A stretch of 64,000 nt of DNA from Gallionella sp. Lineage in GTDB: Bacteria; Pseudomonadota; Gammaproteobacteria; Burkholderiales; Gallionellaceae. Positions 24,481 to 33,570 of this stretch are shown here, one piece after another. Every line of letters starts with the position of its first letter. The stretch's first letter is position 1. A program made the translations under genes and the position numbers. The notes below the pieces were generated by a model that was not told the origin of the DNA, made no database searches, and was given only the letters and a program-made list of their open reading frames with translations. The stretch spans positions 1-64,000 of the forward strand of contig JAUXWM010000025.1 of the NCBI GenBank assembly GCA_030681375.1, in the 5' to 3' direction.

Positions 24481-25725
24481 TTCTCCGTAGACCGGAAACT
24501 GTTTCGTCAGTTTCTTCACTTCGCCCACCACGCGTGCGATTACCGCATCGTCGTTCGGCGCATCCAGCACATCGGCGATCAGATGGGCGAGTTGTTCGGC
24601 CTCCAGTTCCTGGAAACCGCGCGTCGTTATCGCCGGGCTGCCGATACGGATGCCTGAGGTGACAAACGGTTTTTGCGGATCATTCGGAATGGCGTTCTTG
24701 TTGACAGTGATGTGCGCGCGCCCCAAAGCCGCCTCAGCATCCTTGCCGGTCAACTGCTTGGCTTGCAAATCGACCAGAAACACATGGCTGTCGGTATGAC
24801 CGGATACGATGCGCAGACCGCGCTCCTGCAACACACGGGTCATCACACGCGCGTTTTCAACCACCTGGCGCTGATAAGTCTTGAATTCAGGGCTGGCGGC
24901 TTCCTTGAAAGCAACCGCCTTGGCCGCGATGACATGCATCAGCGGGCCGCCTTGCAAAGCAGGGAAAATCGCCGAGTTGAGCGCCTTCTCATGCTCGGCT
25001 TTTGCCATAATCAAGCCGCCGCGAGGACCGCGCAGCGTCTTGTGCGTGGTGGTGGTGACAAAATCAGCAATACCAACCGGGTTGGGGTACACGCCCGCCG
25101 CGATCAGCCCGGCGTAGTGCGCCATGTCCACGAACAGGTACGCGCCCACGCTGTCGGCGATCGCGCGGAAACGCTTCCAGTCGATTACCAGCGAGTAGGC
25201 GGACGCACCGGCCACGATCATCTTCGGCTTGTGTTCCAGCGCCAGCGCCTGCACCTGATCGTAATCAATTTCTTCTTTGTCGTTCAGACCGTACTGAATG
25301 GCGTTGTACAGCTTGCCGCTGATATTCACCGAGGCGCCGTGGGTCAGGTGACCGCCATGCGCCAGCGACATGCCCAGTATGGTATCGCCCGGCTTCAATA
25401 CGGAAACATACACCGCCTGATTGGCCTGCGAACCGGAGTGCGGCTGCACGTTGGCATATTCCGCGCCGAACAGCGCCTTTGCGCGGTCGATCGCCAGTTG
25501 CTCGGCCACGTCCACATATTCGCAACCGCCGTAATAGCGTTTGCCCGGATAACCTTCGGCATACTTGTTGGTCAACTTGCTGCCCTGCGCCTCCATCACC
25601 GCACAACTGGTGTAGTTTTCCGAGGCGATCAGCTCGATGTGATCTTCCTGACGCTGGTTTTCATTCTGAATCGCGGCCCACAATTCCGGATCCGTAACGG
25701 CAATGGTGTTTTTGCTGGAGAACAT
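24478..25725 (-). CDS. glyA: Serine hydroxymethyltransferase
   Basis: A 415-residue PLP enzyme interconverting serine and glycine with tetrahydrofolate, the main source of one-carbon units. The PLP lysine lies in [15 protein letters not shown], with further motifs [15 protein letters not shown] and [15 protein letters not shown] chose ATG at 25725 ([10 protein letters not shown]) with AGGA nine bases upstream; ATG at 25734 abuts the SD, and longer frames add an unrelated N-terminus. The stop codon lies in a repeat arm. Confidence 0.96.
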   Translation of the reverse strand: MFSSKNTIAVTDPELWAAIQNENQRQEDHIELIASENYTSCAVMEAQGSKLTNKYAEGYPGKRYYGGCEYVDVAEQLAIDRAKALFGAEYANVQPHSGSQANQAVYVSVLKPGDTILGMSLAHGGHLTHGASVNISGKLYNAIQYGLNDKEEIDYDQVQALALEHKPKMIVAGASAYSLVIDWKRFRAIADSVGAYLFVDMAHYAGLIAAGVYPNPVGIADFVTTTTHKTLRGPRGGLIMAKAEHEKALNSAIFPALQGGPLMHVIAAKAVAFKEAASPEFKTYQRQVVENARVMTRVLQERGLRIVSGHTDSHVFLVDLQAKQLTGKDAEAALGRAHITVNKNAIPNDPQKPFVTSGIRIGSPAITTRGFQELEAEQLAHLIADVLDAPNDDAVIARVVGEVKKLTKQFPVYGE

Positions 25726-25845
25726 GGCAGACATTCCTGATAGAAAATTTGAGGTCGCGAATTCTACCATGTTCGGCGCATAAAGCGCCGCACAGGCGTT
25801 CATCATCCGCACCCGCGCAGTGCGCTGCGGACGGGTGCATGCTCA

Positions 25846-27222
25846 TCAACTCCCTGCGATTGTCATCCCTTCCACCAGCACCGAACCGCACTGACGCGAA
25901 CCCTGCACCAGCACATCGTTACCGACGGCGGCGATATTGCGGTACATTTCCTTGAGATTGCCCGCGATAGTGATCTCGTGCACCGGATATTGTATCTCGC
26001 CGTTTTCCACCCAGAATCCCGCCGCGCCGCGCGAATAATCACCGGTGATGGCATTGACCCCCTGCCCCAGCAACTCGGTCACCAGCAAGCCGCGCGTCAT
26101 CATTTTGAGCAAACCGTCCAGATCCAGCGTGCACGATGGCTGCAAAATCAGGTTGTGGTTGCCGCCCGCGTTGCCGGTTGAGCGCAGCCCCAGCTTGCGC
26201 GCCGAATACGTGCCCAGGAAATAGCCGCGCAACACGCCATTTTCGACCAGGTTACGACGCTGCGTTCTCACACCTTCGTCATCGAAGACACCGGAAGCCA
26301 GCCCCCTGGAAATATCCGGTATGTCGGCGATATTGATGTGTTGCGAAAAAACCTGTTGATCGAGTCGATCGAGCAGAAATGACGACTTGCGATACAGACT
26401 GCCGCCGCTCACCGCGCCGACGAAATGCCCCAGCAGACTGGAGGCGACCGATGCGTCAAACAGCACCGGCACTTGCATGGTGGCAATCTGCCTGCTGCCC
26501 AGTCGGCGCACGGTGCGTTCTGCGGCAATGCGCCCCACCTGTTGCGCGCCCAGCAAATCGCCTGCGCGCCTTGCCACGCTGTACCAGTAATCGCGCTCCA
26601 TCGCGTCGTCCTGCCCGGCGATGACCGAGCAACTCAGACTGTGACGTGAAGTAGGGTAACCGGCTGCAAAGCCCAGACTATTGGCCAATACGAACTGTGC
26701 TTCATGCACGTTCACCGTCGCGCCTTCCGAATTATGGATGCGCGCATCCGCATCCAGTGCTGCCTGCTCGCACTCCCGAGCCAGTGCGATGGCATCTTCC
26801 ACCGGCAAATCCCAGGGATGGTACAAATCCAGATCAGGAAATTCACGAGCCAGACTGTCCGCTTCCGGCAAGCCTGAACAATCGTCTTTTGCGGTGTAAC
26901 GCGCAATGGATAAGGCCGCATCCACCGTATCGCGCACGGCTTGCGGAGAAAAATCGGAAGTGCTGGCATTGCCGCGTTGCTGACCGAGATAAACCGTGAT
27001 TCCCAGACCTTTATCGCGATTGTATTCTATGGTTTCCACTTCGCCCTGACGCACCGTAACAGCCTGACCGAAACCTTCGGAAACCTCAGCGGAGGCCGCC
27101 GTGGCACCCTGTTTTTTGGCATAACTCAGCATGTCCTGCGCAATGGCATGCAACGCATCAGCCGAATTGGAAAATCGATCACTAGCGGGCGAGTTTGGCG
27201 CGGATGATGTAGGTTTGTTCAT
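25846..27222 (-). CDS. pmbA: Metalloprotease PmbA/TldE
   Basis: A 458-residue member of the TldD/PmbA family, which degrades unfolded peptides and matures microcins and some RiPPs together with TldD. Typical blocks: EVETIEYNRDKGLGITVYLG, VLFDASVASSLLGHFVGAVS, FDDEGVRTQRRNLVENGVL and GDYSRGAAGFWVENGEIQYP. As usual for TldE the HExxxH zinc motif of TldD is absent. I chose ATG at 27222 (MNKPTSSAP, GAAG upstream). It is divergent from yjgA, a conserved arrangement. Confidence 0.94.
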   Translation of the reverse strand: MNKPTSSAPNSPASDRFSNSADALHAIAQDMLSYAKKQGATAASAEVSEGFGQAVTVRQGEVETIEYNRDKGLGITVYLGQQRGNASTSDFSPQAVRDTVDAALSIARYTAKDDCSGLPEADSLAREFPDLDLYHPWDLPVEDAIALARECEQAALDADARIHNSEGATVNVHEAQFVLANSLGFAAGYPTSRHSLSCSVIAGQDDAMERDYWYSVARRAGDLLGAQQVGRIAAERTVRRLGSRQIATMQVPVLFDASVASSLLGHFVGAVSGGSLYRKSSFLLDRLDQQVFSQHINIADIPDISRGLASGVFDDEGVRTQRRNLVENGVLRGYFLGTYSARKLGLRSTGNAGGNHNLILQPSCTLDLDGLLKMMTRGLLVTELLGQGVNAITGDYSRGAAGFWVENGEIQYPVHEITIAGNLKEMYRNIAAVGNDVLVQGSRQCGSVLVEGMTIAGS

Positions 27223-27288
27223 AACTTCAAGCTGTAAAATGACGAAAGGCGCTATCATAGCAGCATCTTAGCAGCCACATCGCACACC

Positions 27289-27993
27289 ATGAGCACGCAC
27301 GACGAAACAATAGACCCAAAAAACCATCAAGATATCAACGAGTTCGACGCAAGCGACGAACAGGATGAGTTCGACAACGATGAGCATGAAGACCTGCTTG
27401 ACGAGGATGAGCAGTACGACGATGAAGATCAAGACGATCAGGACGCTGCACCTGCGCCAGCCAGACCGCAAGGACGCGGCCTGCGCAGCCTGCCCGTCGT
27501 CGAGGAAGAAGAACTGCCACCCAGCAAGACCAAGATAAAGAAGCAAATGCACGATTTGCGTGATCTGGGAGAGGAACTGACAGAGCTAGGCAAAGACCAA
27601 ATCGCGCAACTCGACATCCCGGAAACCTTGCGCGATGCGATACGCGAAATGGGCCGTATCAAATCATTCGGCGCACGCCGCCGCCAGATGCAATACATAG
27701 GCAAACTGATGCGCGATGTTGACACCGCACCGATCATCGCAAAACTGAATACCTGGAAAGGCATATCGCAACAGCATATCGGCTATATGCACCAACTGGA
27801 ACGCTGGCGTGAACGCCTGCTGGAAGGAGATAGCGCGCTGACCGAACTACTGACCGCCTATCCTGAAACCGATGTGCAGCGTCTGCGTACGCTGATACGC
27901 AATACGCTCAAAGAACGTGAAACGGGCAAACCCGCCAAAAATTTCCGTGAGCTGTTTCAGGTTCTGCGCGAGACCATACCCGAGCCGACGTGA
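27289..27993 (+). CDS. yjgA: DUF615 ribosome-associated protein YjgA (DarP)
   Basis: A 234-residue protein of the DUF615 family, a dual-action late 50S subunit assembly factor in E. coli. The conserved part starts at about residue 73 (PPSKTKIKKQMHDLRDLGEE) and includes REMGRIKSFGARRRQMQYIG and ERWRERLLEGD. The first 60 residues are extremely acidic (runs of Asp and Glu), longer than usual for the family; such a tail could mimic nucleic acid or bind basic ribosomal proteins. It is divergent from pmbA. A weak hairpin and a repeat region follow. Confidence 0.92.
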   Translation: MSTHDETIDPKNHQDINEFDASDEQDEFDNDEHEDLLDEDEQYDDEDQDDQDAAPAPARPQGRGLRSLPVVEEEELPPSKTKIKKQMHDLRDLGEELTELGKDQIAQLDIPETLRDAIREMGRIKSFGARRRQMQYIGKLMRDVDTAPIIAKLNTWKGISQQHIGYMHQLERWRERLLEGDSALTELLTAYPETDVQRLRTLIRNTLKERETGKPAKNFRELFQVLRETIPEPT

Positions 27994-28035
27994 ATGGTGA
28001 GTGGTGATGCAGCAAGTGCATTCCCACGAAACAAC

Positions 28036-28056
28036 GGAGCTAAAGCTCCTGTTTCT
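28036..28056 (+). terminator. Weak terminator-like hairpin after yjgA
   Basis: Stem GGAGCT/AGCTCC with a 2-nt centre (28036-28049), followed by TGTTTCT. The short stem makes termination uncertain. Confidence 0.4.
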
Positions 28057-28059
28057 GAG

Positions 28060-28150
28060 TGAAGTGGTGAGTGGTGAGTGGTGAGTGGTGAGTGGCAAAT
28101 TAAACCCCAACTCAGCTACCCACCCCATTACTACTTACTACTTACTACTT
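28060..28150. repeat. GTGAGTG heptamer array and opposed TTACTAC array
   Basis: The left arm (28060-28096) holds four to five uninterrupted units of AGTGGTG. The right arm (28126-28150) holds units of TTACTAC. The stop codon of the receptor on the minus strand (28145-28147) lies in the right arm. Pairing between arms would be imperfect. Confidence 0.75.
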
Positions 28151-29608
28151 ACCGGCCAAATCAGGGTGCTTCTCGGCCACCATTCGATTCAGAATTTCCA
28201 TCACAACAGCGCTGCTGGCTTCAGACCCCGCCATCGCATCTATCATCGCCGTCTGCACCTTATCGTCATGTTCCCAGCCCGCATCGAGCAGAGACACCGC
28301 CTTGTGCGCACCGGCATGCACCTGACTATGCGGCTGAAGCAGGGCGCGATACGCAGGCAAATCACCGAACACCGCTTTGCCCGCCCCGTCATACCATTTG
28401 CCCAGACGACAGTTGTGATGATCTACACCTATCGCCTTGCGCAATTCATCATCTTCCGGACTGTTAATCAGTGCATAAGCGCGTTGTTTGTAAATGACAT
28501 GATCTACCTTGATCAGTGAGGCGAAACTCAAATCCTGCGCATAGTGCGCGCTGCTCAGCGTTACCTTTGCGGATTGATAGAATCGACCAAACTTCTCTTC
28601 CAGACGCAAAATCACACTTTGCGATGCCTGAGCAATTTCATGCATTTCCTCTGAATCCGCCAACATCTTGCTGGCCTCGCCCTGCAACATCTGCATCACG
28701 CGTCCGATGGATTCAGACGCATTTTTGGTATTCTCGGCAAGTTTGCGCACTTCATCGGCCACCACGGCAAAACCGCGCCCCGCCTCACCTGCACGTGCGG
28801 CCTCAATCGCCGCATTCAACGCCAGCAGATTAGTTTGATCGGCAATCGACGTGATCAGCCCGACCGCCTTGTTGATTTCCGTGCTACGCGCATTCAGCTG
28901 AGTAATGGCCGCGTTGGCACTCTCGACACGTTCCGTTATTCCGGACAAGCGCACCACGATATCCTTGACCGAGGACTGACTGGCTTCCGCGTCTTCGCTG
29001 GTACGCAGTGCCAATTTGGCGAGCGCCTCCATGTTATCGGTAATAATCTTCAGATCTTGCTGATTAGAAGCCAGATTACCCAGCAAATTGTGAGTATTCA
29101 AATGATGCGCCTTGGACAACAGATTGTTGCGCATCGCGCCCTTCTTCTGCCCCACCATGCCCTCCAGCAAAATATTCTGATTGGACAAGCCCTTGTTAAA
29201 TCCGCCGTGCATCCCGCCATTCATCGCAACGCGATGAAAATCTCCGGCCAGATTGGCGCGAAAACTGGTTTCCTGCTCACGGAAGAAGGCGCCCAACTGA
29301 TCCAGCATATCGTTCACGTTCCAGCACAATCTGCCGATTTCATCCGTATCCGAAACCCCGGTGATGCGCTTGTTAAAACTGCCCTGTGCAACACTTTTAA
29401 TCACGTCATTCAACGGAGTAAGCGGTGCCATCCAGCGCCTGACCAGCCATTGCCCCAGCGCGGAAACCGCAATGCCCACCGCCAGAAAGACCAACATAAA
29501 AATCTCCACGCCGTGCAGCGCGAAGCTGGTCAGAATAATCGCCAGAGTGCCAAAAGAAAACGACCAGAGCAATGCCGAAAACTTAGATTGCAAGGATAAG
29601 TTCATCAT
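28145..29608 (-). CDS. Methyl-accepting chemotaxis protein with C-terminal CZB domain
   Basis: A 487-residue receptor. Two closely spaced N-terminal membrane helices (residues 12-28 and 32-55) leave almost no periplasmic domain, and a HAMP-like region follows. The signalling tip is standard ([38 protein letters not shown]). After it comes a CZB zinc-binding domain with the H...HxxCxxGxW pattern ([13 protein letters not shown]) and later His residues (HSQVHAGAH). CZB receptors respond to zinc or oxidants such as hypochlorite. Its start overlaps the PAS gene, suggesting a split Aer-like pair. The stop codon lies inside a repeat arm. Confidence 0.92.
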   Translation of the reverse strand: MMNLSLQSKFSALLWSFSFGTLAIILTSFALHGVEIFMLVFLAVGIAVSALGQWLVRRWMAPLTPLNDVIKSVAQGSFNKRITGVSDTDEIGRLCWNVNDMLDQLGAFFREQETSFRANLAGDFHRVAMNGGMHGGFNKGLSNQNILLEGMVGQKKGAMRNNLLSKAHHLNTHNLLGNLASNQQDLKIITDNMEALAKLALRTSEDAEASQSSVKDIVVRLSGITERVESANAAITQLNARSTEINKAVGLITSIADQTNLLALNAAIEAARAGEAGRGFAVVADEVRKLAENTKNASESIGRVMQMLQGEASKMLADSEEMHEIAQASQSVILRLEEKFGRFYQSAKVTLSSAHYAQDLSFASLIKVDHVIYKQRAYALINSPEDDELRKAIGVDHHNCRLGKWYDGAGKAVFGDLPAYRALLQPHSQVHAGAHKAVSLLDAGWEHDDKVQTAMIDAMAGSEASSAVVMEILNRMVAEKHPDLAGK

Positions 29609-30101
29609 AGCTGAGCCCCTTTTCAGTCAATACATTAACGAGTAATTGCGTGGAGGCTGCGATGGCATTCGCCGCACCGGCCTTTTGTTCCGCCTCCAGC
29701 ATGGCGGCATACAAACCTGTCACGGTCTGTATGCCGCTTATTTTGGGCTTGCGACGTACTGAGAAATATCCGGTGACATTGCCCTTCGGATCGAAAGTGG
29801 GCGTCACATTGGTAAACACCCAATAAAATCCGCCGTCCTTGGACATGTTTTTGACATAGGCAAAACACTCCTGCCCAGCCTGAATTTTATCCCAAAGCAA
29901 CTTGAACACACCGCGCGGCATGTCCGGATGACGGATAATATTGTGCTGCGTACCGATTAATTCGCTCTCTTCATAACCGGAAAATTCTATAAAAATCCGG
30001 TTACCGTAGGTGATGCGTCCTTTAAGGTCCGTCATAGAGACGATAAAGTCGTCGTCGCGCATCACGCGTTCAATTGATGTAGGTGTTATTGATCTTTTCA
30101 T
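29583..30101 (-). CDS. Aer-like stand-alone PAS sensor protein
   Basis: A 172-residue soluble protein with one PAS domain (residues 15-120) that matches the FAD-type PAS of Aer aerotaxis receptors: [40 protein letters not shown], and [10 protein letters not shown]. The last 50 residues are helical. It lacks a membrane part and signalling domain; these are supplied by the next gene, a receptor with no sensor domain, whose start it overlaps by 26 bp. The PAS sequence resembles the N-terminus of the receptor at 56890, so the two are probably related by duplication. Role: redox or oxygen sensing (inference). Confidence 0.85.
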   Translation of the reverse strand: MKRSITPTSIERVMRDDDFIVSMTDLKGRITYGNRIFIEFSGYEESELIGTQHNIIRHPDMPRGVFKLLWDKIQAGQECFAYVKNMSKDGGFYWVFTNVTPTFDPKGNVTGYFSVRRKPKISGIQTVTGLYAAMLEAEQKAGAANAIAASTQLLVNVLTEKGLSYDELILAI

Positions 30102-30248
30102 TTCGCCCCTCCCGCCTATAATTCCGTACTGATTATTATTGTTTTATCGTTATATTTATCGGCAAAACGCCGCAAACCTTGAGTATTTATTCAGGCTCAC
30201 ATGATAACCGCTGACGCAAGCTGGCAAAACAACGAACAGGAGCAATAC

Positions 30249-30944
30249 ATGACCGCTATTCTTTCGCACATCGCCCTCGAATCTGGCAAACAGCCTCAAT
30301 ACAGCATCATCTGGCTGCATGGTCTGGGTGCTGACGGCCAGGACTTTGTGCCCATGGTGGATGAATTAAAACTGCCTGTGGCGGTGCGCTACCTCTTTCC
30401 GCATGCGCCCAAACGACCGGTCACCATCAACGGCGGGTTTGTTATGCGCGCCTGGTATGACATCGCCAGCGATAAAATCGACGCACAACAGGATAGCGCG
30501 GGCATACGCGCCTCGCAAGCGGATGTCGAAGCACTCATCGCGCAGGAAGTATCGCGCGGCATTCTGCCACAACATATTTTTCTGGCTGGATTTTCACAGG
30601 GAGGCGCCATTGCGCTCCACACCGCATTGCGCCAGACTGTGCCCCTGGCCGGCGTACTGGCCCTCTCGACCTATCTGCCGCTGCCTGAATCGACACAAGC
30701 AGAAGCCACAACCCTCTCACGACAAACACCCATTTTCATGGCGCACGGACGTAACGATACCGTCGTGCCCTGTAGTCTGGGTGCGGCCTCAAGAGTGTGT
30801 TTGCTGGCGCAGGGCTATACCGTTGCCTGGCATGAATACGCGATGCAACACTCGGTTAATGAAAGGGAATTGCGCGATATCGAAGCATGGCTTAAAAACA
30901 GGATGGAAAAACAAGACCGCAAGGGTCTTCGCCTAAAAACATAG
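30249..30944 (+). CDS. Carboxylesterase / lysophospholipase-like hydrolase
   Basis: A 231-residue alpha/beta hydrolase of the phospholipase/carboxylesterase family. The oxyanion-hole motif IIWLHGLGADGQDF, nucleophile Ser in LAGFSQGGAIAL, the Asp in HGRNDTVVP and the catalytic His near HSVNE-type end (MQHSVNEREL) are seen. I chose ATG at 30249 with AGGAG six bases before it; the upstream in-frame ATG has none. Substrate is probably short acyl esters. The last residues run into a repeat-rich stretch. Confidence 0.92.
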   Translation: MTAILSHIALESGKQPQYSIIWLHGLGADGQDFVPMVDELKLPVAVRYLFPHAPKRPVTINGGFVMRAWYDIASDKIDAQQDSAGIRASQADVEALIAQEVSRGILPQHIFLAGFSQGGAIALHTALRQTVPLAGVLALSTYLPLPESTQAEATTLSRQTPIFMAHGRNDTVVPCSLGAASRVCLLAQGYTVAWHEYAMQHSVNERELRDIEAWLKNRMEKQDRKGLRLKT

Positions 30945-30973
30945 TCGCGCTTTGCGCTCGTTGTTTTGAGCGA

Positions 30974-31112
30974 AGGACTGAGGAGCGAGGACTGAGGACT
31001 GAGTGGAAAGTCAAAAACGGCGCTTTCTCTTCCTCCGCACTCAGTCCTCCGCACTCAGCCCTCCGCACTCAGTCCTCAGTCCTCAGTCCTGCTCTTCTAT
31101 CCTCAGTCCTGC
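30974..31112. repeat. ACTGAGG heptamer array with long opposed arm
   Basis: The left arm (30974-31004) reads AGGACTGAGGAGCGAGGACT then GAGGACTGAGT. The right arm (31031-31112) is longer and carries CCGCACTCAGTCCT repeated with small changes, then TCAGTCC units. The arms flank a 26-bp centre and lie between two convergent genes; the minus-strand gene ends 3 bp beyond. Confidence 0.78.
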
Positions 31113-31114
31113 TT

Positions 31115-31858
31115 CTAAAACTCGTATTCGACCTGCGCCCTGAAGGTATGGTTGGGCGTAGCGGTACTGGTGCCTATCAGCCAAGCTGCGTTGTACTTGA
31201 TGGCCTGCCGGTTGCCGAGCGCAAATTTACCGAAAGCCGCAGGGCCGAAGCTGTGCAATTGCGCGTTCTGCCCAGACCAGTTATCCCATTTCCCCAGTTC
31301 ACCCAACCCCTGCAAGCCGAATTCAAAAACAGGCTGCCAGCGGTATTTGACTTGCCACTGGTAAAGAAGGTTAGTGGCAAAAGGTACGCCGGTTTCGTCC
31401 GCCATACCGAAGGCGCGTTCAAAAATCAGATTTCCGTTCAATTGTATTTTGCCGAATTCTGTCTGCAACAAGGGGCCGAACTTTATCTCCCATGGCGCAC
31501 TGCCGCTTAACGGCGCTTCCAGTTCTGCGACAAACCCCAACTCCACAGGGTATTTTCCGGTTTCGGTAAGTTGAAACTTGTTTTCCCATTCAGCCATTGT
31601 CATGTTCTGGTTGCCATTGCGTTGCTGTTTCAGGTAAACCTCGGTAAACCAGTATTCTGTCGCGCCATAACCCAAACCCAGGCTGCTTACTTGCCTGAAC
31701 GTGCCATCCAGTTGCCGGGCTGAACCGTGTTTGAAATCGAGTTCCACTTCGCCGTGCTCGACTGTCGGCGTATAGACATAAGCCGCCGGGCCAGCATAAG
31801 CGATGCCGGCATGAATGGCACTCAGACAAAAAACCAAGGTATTGAATTTATGTTTCAT
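31115..31858 (-). CDS. Exported beta-barrel-like protein in the iron-uptake operon
   Basis: A 247-residue protein with a signal peptide (MKHKFNTLVFCLSAIHAGIA, cut near AYA-GP). The rest alternates polar and aromatic residues in short strands (GLGYGATEYWFTEVYLKQQR, WQPVFEFGLQGLGELGKW) and ends in VEYEF with terminal Phe, as in outer-membrane beta-barrels. No family name recognised. It starts directly after the FTR1 stop (TAAATG), so it is the third gene of the cupredoxin-FTR1 operon. It may pass or bind metal at the outer membrane (inference). Confidence 0.7.
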   Translation of the reverse strand: MKHKFNTLVFCLSAIHAGIAYAGPAAYVYTPTVEHGEVELDFKHGSARQLDGTFRQVSSLGLGYGATEYWFTEVYLKQQRNGNQNMTMAEWENKFQLTETGKYPVELGFVAELEAPLSGSAPWEIKFGPLLQTEFGKIQLNGNLIFERAFGMADETGVPFATNLLYQWQVKYRWQPVFEFGLQGLGELGKWDNWSGQNAQLHSFGPAAFGKFALGNRQAIKYNAAWLIGTSTATPNHTFRAQVEYEF

Positions 31859-32695
31859 TTAAACAACTCCTGTAGTTGAACGAATTGCGATACGCGGGCG
31901 GTTGGCCCATTTCATGCCAGCGGCGATGGCGATTAGCGCGGTCATGTAAAACACAATCTGCATACCCGCCGGGCGGGCGTCATATCCGATCAGGCTGTGC
32001 AGCACCATCCCCGGCAGTCCGTTTTCCGGCAGCGCCGCCAAGGTATCCCACAGAGGTGCCGCGAGACTGGGCAACAGATCGGCCTGGATCAGAAAATGCG
32101 CGGCCTGCGAGGCCATGCCAGCGGCCAGCAGCAACACCAGCACGCTGGTTGCCGAGAAGAACCAGCGCATCGGCACGCGCAGCAGCCCGGCATAAATCAT
32201 GTATCCAACCGCACTACCCAGCGTCATGCCGAGCAAGCCGCCCAGCAGCATCGACGATTGCCCCCCGCTATCGCTGGCCGCAATGCCATAGAGAAACAGC
32301 ACGGTTTCCGATCCTTCTCTTAGCACGGCCAGTCCGACGATGAGAAACAGCACCGAACAGGCGCGTCGTCCGTCGCGGATGTCGCCCCCGACGGAGCGTG
32401 CGCTGCTCGCCAGCGCGGCACCGTGCGAGGCCATCCAGATGTTGTGCCAGGCCAGCATCAGCACCGCAATGCCGAGCACGATGGCGTTGAAAATTTCCTG
32501 ACCGATACCGCTGGCCAGCGATCCAATCACATCGGTAAAGCTGGCAACCACCGCCGAGCCGAGCAGACCGGCCAGCAATCCAGCCGCCAGCCAGCGTCTG
32601 CTGCCTGGAACATCGCGCGTGGCCGCAGCGATGATTCCAATGATGATGGCCGCTTCCAGCACTTCTCGAAAAACAATAATGGCGGTTCCGAACAT
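31859..32695 (-). CDS. FTR1-family iron permease
   Basis: A 278-residue inner-membrane protein of the FTR1/EfeU family, with about seven helices. Both REXXE iron-binding motifs are visible: REVLEA in helix 1 (FREVLEAAIIIGII) and REGSE in helix 4 (VLREGSETVLFLYG). The family carries Fe(III) produced by oxidation of Fe(II) at the membrane. It follows the cupredoxin gene by 12 bp and is coupled to the barrel-like gene, all behind a Fur-box-like site. It could import iron for nutrition in a low-iron setting. Confidence 0.93.
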   Translation of the reverse strand: MFGTAIIVFREVLEAAIIIGIIAAATRDVPGSRRWLAAGLLAGLLGSAVVASFTDVIGSLASGIGQEIFNAIVLGIAVLMLAWHNIWMASHGAALASSARSVGGDIRDGRRACSVLFLIVGLAVLREGSETVLFLYGIAASDSGGQSSMLLGGLLGMTLGSAVGYMIYAGLLRVPMRWFFSATSVLVLLLAAGMASQAAHFLIQADLLPSLAAPLWDTLAALPENGLPGMVLHSLIGYDARPAGMQIVFYMTALIAIAAGMKWANRPRIAIRSTTGVV

Positions 32696-32707
32696 GATCT
32701 GTTTCTC

Positions 32708-33025
32708 CTATCGAGCAATGATGACGCCGGTTGCACTCGCTTCATGAAATTCGCCGAAGAAAGGGTAACGACCCGAATCTAGCGGCCCGATGTAGAGGAT
32801 GGTTTTACCGTTCCCGGCAATCAACTTTTCCCGGTTCAGCGCATGACTTTCAAATTCTTCCGGCGTAGCGTCCTGATTGATAATCAGTAGCTTGATTTTT
32901 TTGCCGGATGGCACAATCAGCTCGGAAGGCTGAAAACGATGATCTTTGATCACCAGTGTGTAGTCGGCATCGGCCGCAAAAGCAGCCAGCGGAAGCAGCA
33001 GCGAGACTAATAAAATGTTTTTCAT
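32708..33025 (-). CDS. Exported cupredoxin-like protein
   Basis: A 105-residue periplasmic protein with a signal peptide (MKNILLVSLLLPLAAFAAD). The remainder matches the Cupredoxin_1 type found with FTR1 permeases and in EfeO: KDHRFQPSELIVPSGKKIKL, EEFESHALNREK, and YPFFGEFHEASATGVI. The His/Met ligand pattern differs from electron-transfer azurins. It may oxidise or hand over iron or copper to the permease. I chose ATG at 33025, with AAAGGA upstream; a longer frame begins inside the Fur-box region. Confidence 0.87.
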   Translation of the reverse strand: MKNILLVSLLLPLAAFAADADYTLVIKDHRFQPSELIVPSGKKIKLLIINQDATPEEFESHALNREKLIAGNGKTILYIGPLDSGRYPFFGEFHEASATGVIIAR

Positions 33026-33049
33026 GGCTATCCTTTGTTGATTGAGGAT

Positions 33050-33074
33050 GCAAATGATAATCGTTCTCATTTGC
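33050..33074. promoter_or_regulatory. Fur-box-like palindrome between the iron operon and fur
   Basis: GCAAATGATAATCGTTCTCA followed by TTTGC forms a palindrome with perfect 8-bp outer arms (GCAAATGA/TCATTTGC) and contains GATAATCGTTCTC, close to the Fur consensus of three hexamers. It lies 25 bp from the cupredoxin start and 53 bp from fur, so it may control both directions. Confidence 0.7.
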
Positions 33075-33126
33075 GATTACAAGCGTTTTCAGGCATGATG
33101 TGAAAAAATGATAAGGAGACGCTGAC

Positions 33127-33552
33127 ATGCAACAGCCAGAGCATTTGAAGAATGCCGGACTGAAGTCCACCGTGCCACGACTCAAGGTCTTGAGCCTGTT
33201 TGAATCCGGCCAGGAACGCCACATGAGCGCAGAGGATGTGTACAAGCTATTGCTGGCGAGTGGCGATGATGTGGGACTGGCCACGGTTTACCGCGTGCTG
33301 ACCCAGTTCGAGCAAGCCGGCTTGCTGGTACGCCATTACTTTGAGGGTGGCAAGTCGGTGTTTGAACTCAATCAAGGTAAGCACCACGACCACATCGTCT
33401 GCCTGCAATGCGGACGTGTGGAAGAGTTTTACGATACAGCTATCGAAGCGCGCCAGGAAAAAGTCGCCTCCGACCGTGGCTTCAGCATACGCGATCACGC
33501 ACTGCATATTTATGCCGATTGCACCAAAAAACAATGTCCGCACAAACCATGA
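33127..33552 (+). CDS. fur: Ferric uptake regulator Fur
   Basis: A 141-residue metalloregulator. Winged-helix part: KVLSLFESGQERHMSAEDVY and GLATVYRVLTQFEQAGLLVRH. Metal sites: the HHDHIVCLQCGRVEEF block (the HHDH motif plus CxxC) and the C-terminal HALHIYADC...C pair. With Fe(II) it represses iron genes. SD AAGGAG lies 8 bases before the ATG. It is divergent from the FTR1 operon, with the palindrome between them. aat follows by 18 bp and may be cotranscribed. Confidence 0.95.
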   Translation: MQQPEHLKNAGLKSTVPRLKVLSLFESGQERHMSAEDVYKLLLASGDDVGLATVYRVLTQFEQAGLLVRHYFEGGKSVFELNQGKHHDHIVCLQCGRVEEFYDTAIEARQEKVASDRGFSIRDHALHIYADCTKKQCPHKP

Positions 33553-33570
33553 AGCGGGCCTGTTGATTTC

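Noticed and set aside
24673..25740. 355-codon open frame opposite glyA
   Set aside because: Shadow of a highly conserved gene.
28060..28150. CRISPR-like array in the repeat region
   Set aside because: Units of 7 bp without spacers; no cas genes in the window.
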